Shown here: piece by piece, positions 5,810-8,498 of the stretch
How positions within the stretch are numbered: the stretch's first letter is position 1
Layout of the letters: every line of letters starts with the position of its first letter
Source: Haemophilus parainfluenzae
Lineage (GTDB): Bacteria; Pseudomonadota; Gammaproteobacteria; Enterobacterales; Pasteurellaceae
Assembly (NCBI GenBank): GCA_018381425.1
Contig: JAGZRY010000056.1
Location: 1 to 8,498 of the forward strand
Direction: 5' to 3'
Length of the DNA: 8,498 nucleotides
Translations under genes and position numbers: made by a program
Notes under the pieces: generated by a model
Told to the model about the DNA's origin: nothing
Databases searched by the model: none
What the model saw: only the letters and a program-made list of their open reading frames with translations

Positions 5810-7972
5810 ATGAAATTTGTTAATTATGATCCAACCCAAAAATTAAATACAATTCAAGGTAGCACACAGGCTTCTAGTAATGAAACGGCATATGGTGGTA
5901 ATGTAAGTGGCTTAAATGCTATGAGTAAAGCCTTACAAGATGCAACAAATACATGGATGGAAATTGACAAACGAAAAGATTACATCGATGTAACCAATGC
6001 TATTAATGAGTTCAATAATAGTACTAACCAACTGTTGAATGATGATAAAGACGGGCTGATGAATCGTAAAGGAATGAATGCTCAATCTATATTGCCTGAC
6101 TATAATGCTGGTGTAGATAAAATACAACGTGAAATCATGGGTAAATATAAATTCAGAACGAATGATGCTATTAATGCCTTTATAAAAGCCGTTGAAACAT
6201 CTAAGACAACTGATTACAATAACATATCCAAATATTCAAGAGGTCAATATGAAACGGCGTTAAGTACAGCTACGCAAAATCAAATTACAAATCTTCGTGA
6301 TTCTGCTATCCGTTCTGACAACATGGCTGACCAAATGAAAACAATTGCATTGATGGGTGATTTGTATCGGTCTACTGGTAAAGAATTGGGACTAGATGAT
6401 GAGCAGATTAATGAAAAAATCCGTGCTAATACAGACCAAACAGGAAAGTATTTACTTGATAGATCCGTGGCAGAAAATGATTCAACGAAAGTTGAAAATT
6501 TATTGACTTCATTAAGTGGTGTTGTTAGTGAAGATGTGCTAACGCCATATAAAAAAATGTCCAGTCAAATGAACATTAATAAATTAGTTAATGATGATAA
6601 TACACATGCTAAGTTGTATCAGATGTATGGACATGATTTAAACTCAGGAATGAGCAGTGCTGCCATGTATGTTAGAGCCAAGATGGAAACTGAAAACGAA
6701 GAAGCCATTAAAGGTGGTGTTGGTCAAAACAAACAGTTATGGGATATGGCTGTTTATGCTAATAAAAAATATGGTATTAATACTGAAATCGCATATCGAC
6801 AATTATATGCAGAAGGTACAGTTGGCGGTAAATTAAGCAGGCTTGCTAGAGAAAATCACAATTACGCAGGTTTAACACAGGTTGAACCAAATGGTGAAGA
6901 AAACAAACAGACTGATGGTGGTACAAATTATTATAAAATGTACAATTCTGATGAAGAGTTTGTTGATGATTGGATGAAAGGATATATCATTCCTAATAAT
7001 GCTATCAATGCACAATCTATAGATGAATATGCTGATAAATTAAAAGCTGGTGGATATTATACGGCAAGCGCAGAACATTATAAGAGCTTAATGAGAAATG
7101 CCCCAATGTCTAGCGGCGGCAGCCCTAAGTATTCCGAAGACCAAATTAAGAAAGCTGAGGATGAAGCTAGGGCGGCATATAAAAATTATTTTACGTTGCA
7201 AGAACAAACTAGAAAGATTGCTATTAATGATCGCTTACAAGCTAGTCAAATAATCTTGAATCAAAAGATAGCCAATGGCGATGTAAGCGGTGCATTCCAA
7301 TATGCACAGGTTCAATTGGCAGGTGCCACAACTCCTGAAGAGCAAGAATACTGGAGTGGAAAAATGGCGAGTGAACGTCCTAAGCTAGATAAAATCTATG
7401 AGAAGAGCTTGAAAATGACACCTCAAGAAAAATGGGGTATCAAGCAATATGCAAAATCTCATACATATGAACAAACTCGGGCATATGCTGAACGTGTGTT
7501 GCCTAATAAAGTAATGGATGATGAACTTGATGCATCATTACTTGAAATTGATGATAACAACAAAAAGGCTAGTAATATTGACTTGACACCATATGAATAT
7601 AAACTTTCTACAGTTATGCCTGAAGACAAAACATTGGCAGGCAGTTTTAAATATGGTGTTAAACAAGAAATGGCTGGACGTATTGAGGAATTTAAGGTTA
7701 AACATCATAGACCACCTACAGATGCGGAAAAAGATGAAATCTTCGATGCTGCAGTCGCAACAAGTACATTACGTAGTACAAGTAAACCATTCTTTGGTGA
7801 CGGAGACGATTATTCCTCTACAATAAGCGGTGCAAGTAACCAAGCTATTGGTATCGTTCATGTTGAACCTGTAGGAAATCATTATATCCGAGTAACATAT
7901 CGTGATGGCTCCACTCAAGACATTTATGAATCAGAATATAATGCATTACAACGGAGATATACAAATGGCTGA
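5810..7972 (+). CDS. T7 gp15-like ejection protein with embedded glucosaminidase-like domain
   Basis: This 720-residue protein occupies the T7 gene 15 position and is mostly helical. The N-terminal 260 residues are polar helices of the internal-virion type. About residues 305-430 look like a GH73-type peptidoglycan hydrolase: a helix WDMAVYANKKYGINTEIAYRQ (311-331), YAEG with putative catalytic Glu335, LARENHNYAGLTQ (345-357), the Tyr-rich stretch NYYKMYNSDEEFVDDW (373-388), and YADKLKAGGYYTASAEHY (407-424). This arrangement is familiar from wall-cutting domains of Firmicutes phage tape-measure and conjugation proteins. After it come long helices (440-580), a KHHRPPTDAEKDEIF motif (631-645) common in podovirus internal proteins, and a small beta-like end (680-718). 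GAGG at 5800-5803 serves the start. Its end overlaps the next gene by 8 bases. A transglycosylase-type activity is the main alternative for the lytic domain. Confidence 0.82.
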   Translation: MKFVNYDPTQKLNTIQGSTQASSNETAYGGNVSGLNAMSKALQDATNTWMEIDKRKDYIDVTNAINEFNNSTNQLLNDDKDGLMNRKGMNAQSILPDYNAGVDKIQREIMGKYKFRTNDAINAFIKAVETSKTTDYNNISKYSRGQYETALSTATQNQITNLRDSAIRSDNMADQMKTIALMGDLYRSTGKELGLDDEQINEKIRANTDQTGKYLLDRSVAENDSTKVENLLTSLSGVVSEDVLTPYKKMSSQMNINKLVNDDNTHAKLYQMYGHDLNSGMSSAAMYVRAKMETENEEAIKGGVGQNKQLWDMAVYANKKYGINTEIAYRQLYAEGTVGGKLSRLARENHNYAGLTQVEPNGEENKQTDGGTNYYKMYNSDEEFVDDWMKGYIIPNNAINAQSIDEYADKLKAGGYYTASAEHYKSLMRNAPMSSGGSPKYSEDQIKKAEDEARAAYKNYFTLQEQTRKIAINDRLQASQIILNQKIANGDVSGAFQYAQVQLAGATTPEEQEYWSGKMASERPKLDKIYEKSLKMTPQEKWGIKQYAKSHTYEQTRAYAERVLPNKVMDDELDASLLEIDDNNKKASNIDLTPYEYKLSTVMPEDKTLAGSFKYGVKQEMAGRIEEFKVKHHRPPTDAEKDEIFDAAVATSTLRSTSKPFFGDGDDYSSTISGASNQAIGIVHVEPVGNHYIRVTYRDGSTQDIYESEYNALQRRYTNG

Positions 7973-8498
7973 TATTAATCAAAAAGAACGTGAGGAATTT
8001 CAAGCGTTAATACATGGATACGGACAAGGCCCACGTTCCTTTACGGCTAATGCCGGCATACAGTCTAGTCCAGTAGGTGGTTTAACACCAGTTGGGCAAG
8101 CTATCGGTTCAGGAATAGAAACTGTATCAAATATTGCTAAAAGCACAGCGGATGCATTATCTACAATTGCCAATACTCCTACTAGCATTAAAAATGCAGA
8201 TGGGACGGAAACGATTTCTCCATTCGGGCAGCAAGGTAATGCATTTCAAGCGATAGGTCAACTAGGACAATCTTTACCTAATGCTTTGCCTGCTAGTTTT
8301 GTTAGTAACACAGACCGATTATTTTTATATAACAATGATCAATTACGTGCTAATGAAGCTTTGCGAATTGCTAAGACTTTAAATATTGGTGCAGATACAG
8401 TCATGTTTGGCGATGATAGAGCCTTTGAACGTGCTGATTATTTATCTAGGCGTGCAGAACGTGGCCAAGTTTTACAAGATATTTATGATGAGTTTCCA
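7965..8498 (+). CDS. large internal virion protein, T7 gp16-like position (partial, 3' end missing)
   Basis: The frame stays open from the ATG at 7965 to the right edge, giving 178 residues with no stop. GGAG at 7953-7956 lies 8 bases upstream, and the start overlaps the preceding gene by 8 bases (7965-7972). Residues 1-30 are polar, 30-110 are rich in Gly, Ala, Ser, Thr and Gln and look flexible. From NDQLRANEALRIAKTLNIGA (124-143) onward there are charged helices resembling the 'A..A...LNIPADxV' pattern near the start of many very long podovirus internal proteins. Position after a gp15-like gene predicts a protein of roughly a thousand residues or more that spans the inner membrane, possibly with more enzyme domains. 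None of these is visible here, so the family call is mainly contextual. Confidence 0.7.
   Translation, partial: MADINQKEREEFQALIHGYGQGPRSFTANAGIQSSPVGGLTPVGQAIGSGIETVSNIAKSTADALSTIANTPTSIKNADGTETISPFGQQGNAFQAIGQLGQSLPNALPASFVSNTDRLFLYNNDQLRANEALRIAKTLNIGADTVMFGDDRAFERADYLSRRAERGQVLQDIYDEFP

Noticed and set aside
41..8498. Diversity-generating retroelement, as carried by BPP-1
   Set aside because: No reverse transcriptase gene, template repeat or variable repeat with adenine-directed differences is visible in this window; the relation to BPP-1 rests only on the head proteins.

Overview
The window is a continuous block of virion structural genes from a short-tailed (podovirus-type) bacteriophage or prophage. 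All genes lie on the + strand and are nearly end to end, with gaps of at most 53 bases and several overlaps. No integrase, lysis, replication or host metabolic gene is visible, so the window does not show whether this is a free phage or an integrated prophage. The DNA is AT-rich, with strong AGGAGG/GAGG-type ribosome binding sites and a lytic domain of Firmicutes style. Together with my general impression of the proteins, this suggests a host among the Negativicutes (Veillonella-like, Firmicutes with an outer membrane). The host assignment is inference.

Layout from left to right. Positions 41-1411 are a head module of the Bordetella BPP-1 / Salmonella epsilon15 type: major capsid protein (331 aa) followed by a Bbp16-like capsid cement protein (118 aa). 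Positions 1423-1779 encode a small protein with an unknown N-terminal domain and a repetitive, highly charged tail. A 9-bp hairpin sits in the only real intergenic gap (1780-1832). Positions 1833-4744 are the tail tube: a gp11-like adaptor (197 aa) and a gp12-like nozzle protein (772 aa). Positions 4728-8498 form a cassette in the order of phage T7 genes 13-14-15-16: a GNAT-fold protein like gp13, a gp14-like core/pore protein, a 720-aa gp15-like protein with an embedded glucosaminidase-like domain, and the first 178 residues of a gp16-like large internal protein that runs off the right edge.

Working model, from family knowledge: the capsid and cement proteins build the shell, and the adaptor and nozzle build the stubby tail under the portal. 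The last four proteins are stored inside the head and ejected at infection to form a channel across the envelope. The peptidoglycan-cleaving domain in the gp15-like protein would open the wall. For a host with both an outer membrane and a Firmicutes-type wall, combining a T7-like ejection channel with this kind of muralytic domain is the most interesting feature of the window. All reading frames are intact. I see no CRISPR, RNA gene, insertion sequence, convincing promoter or classical terminator.
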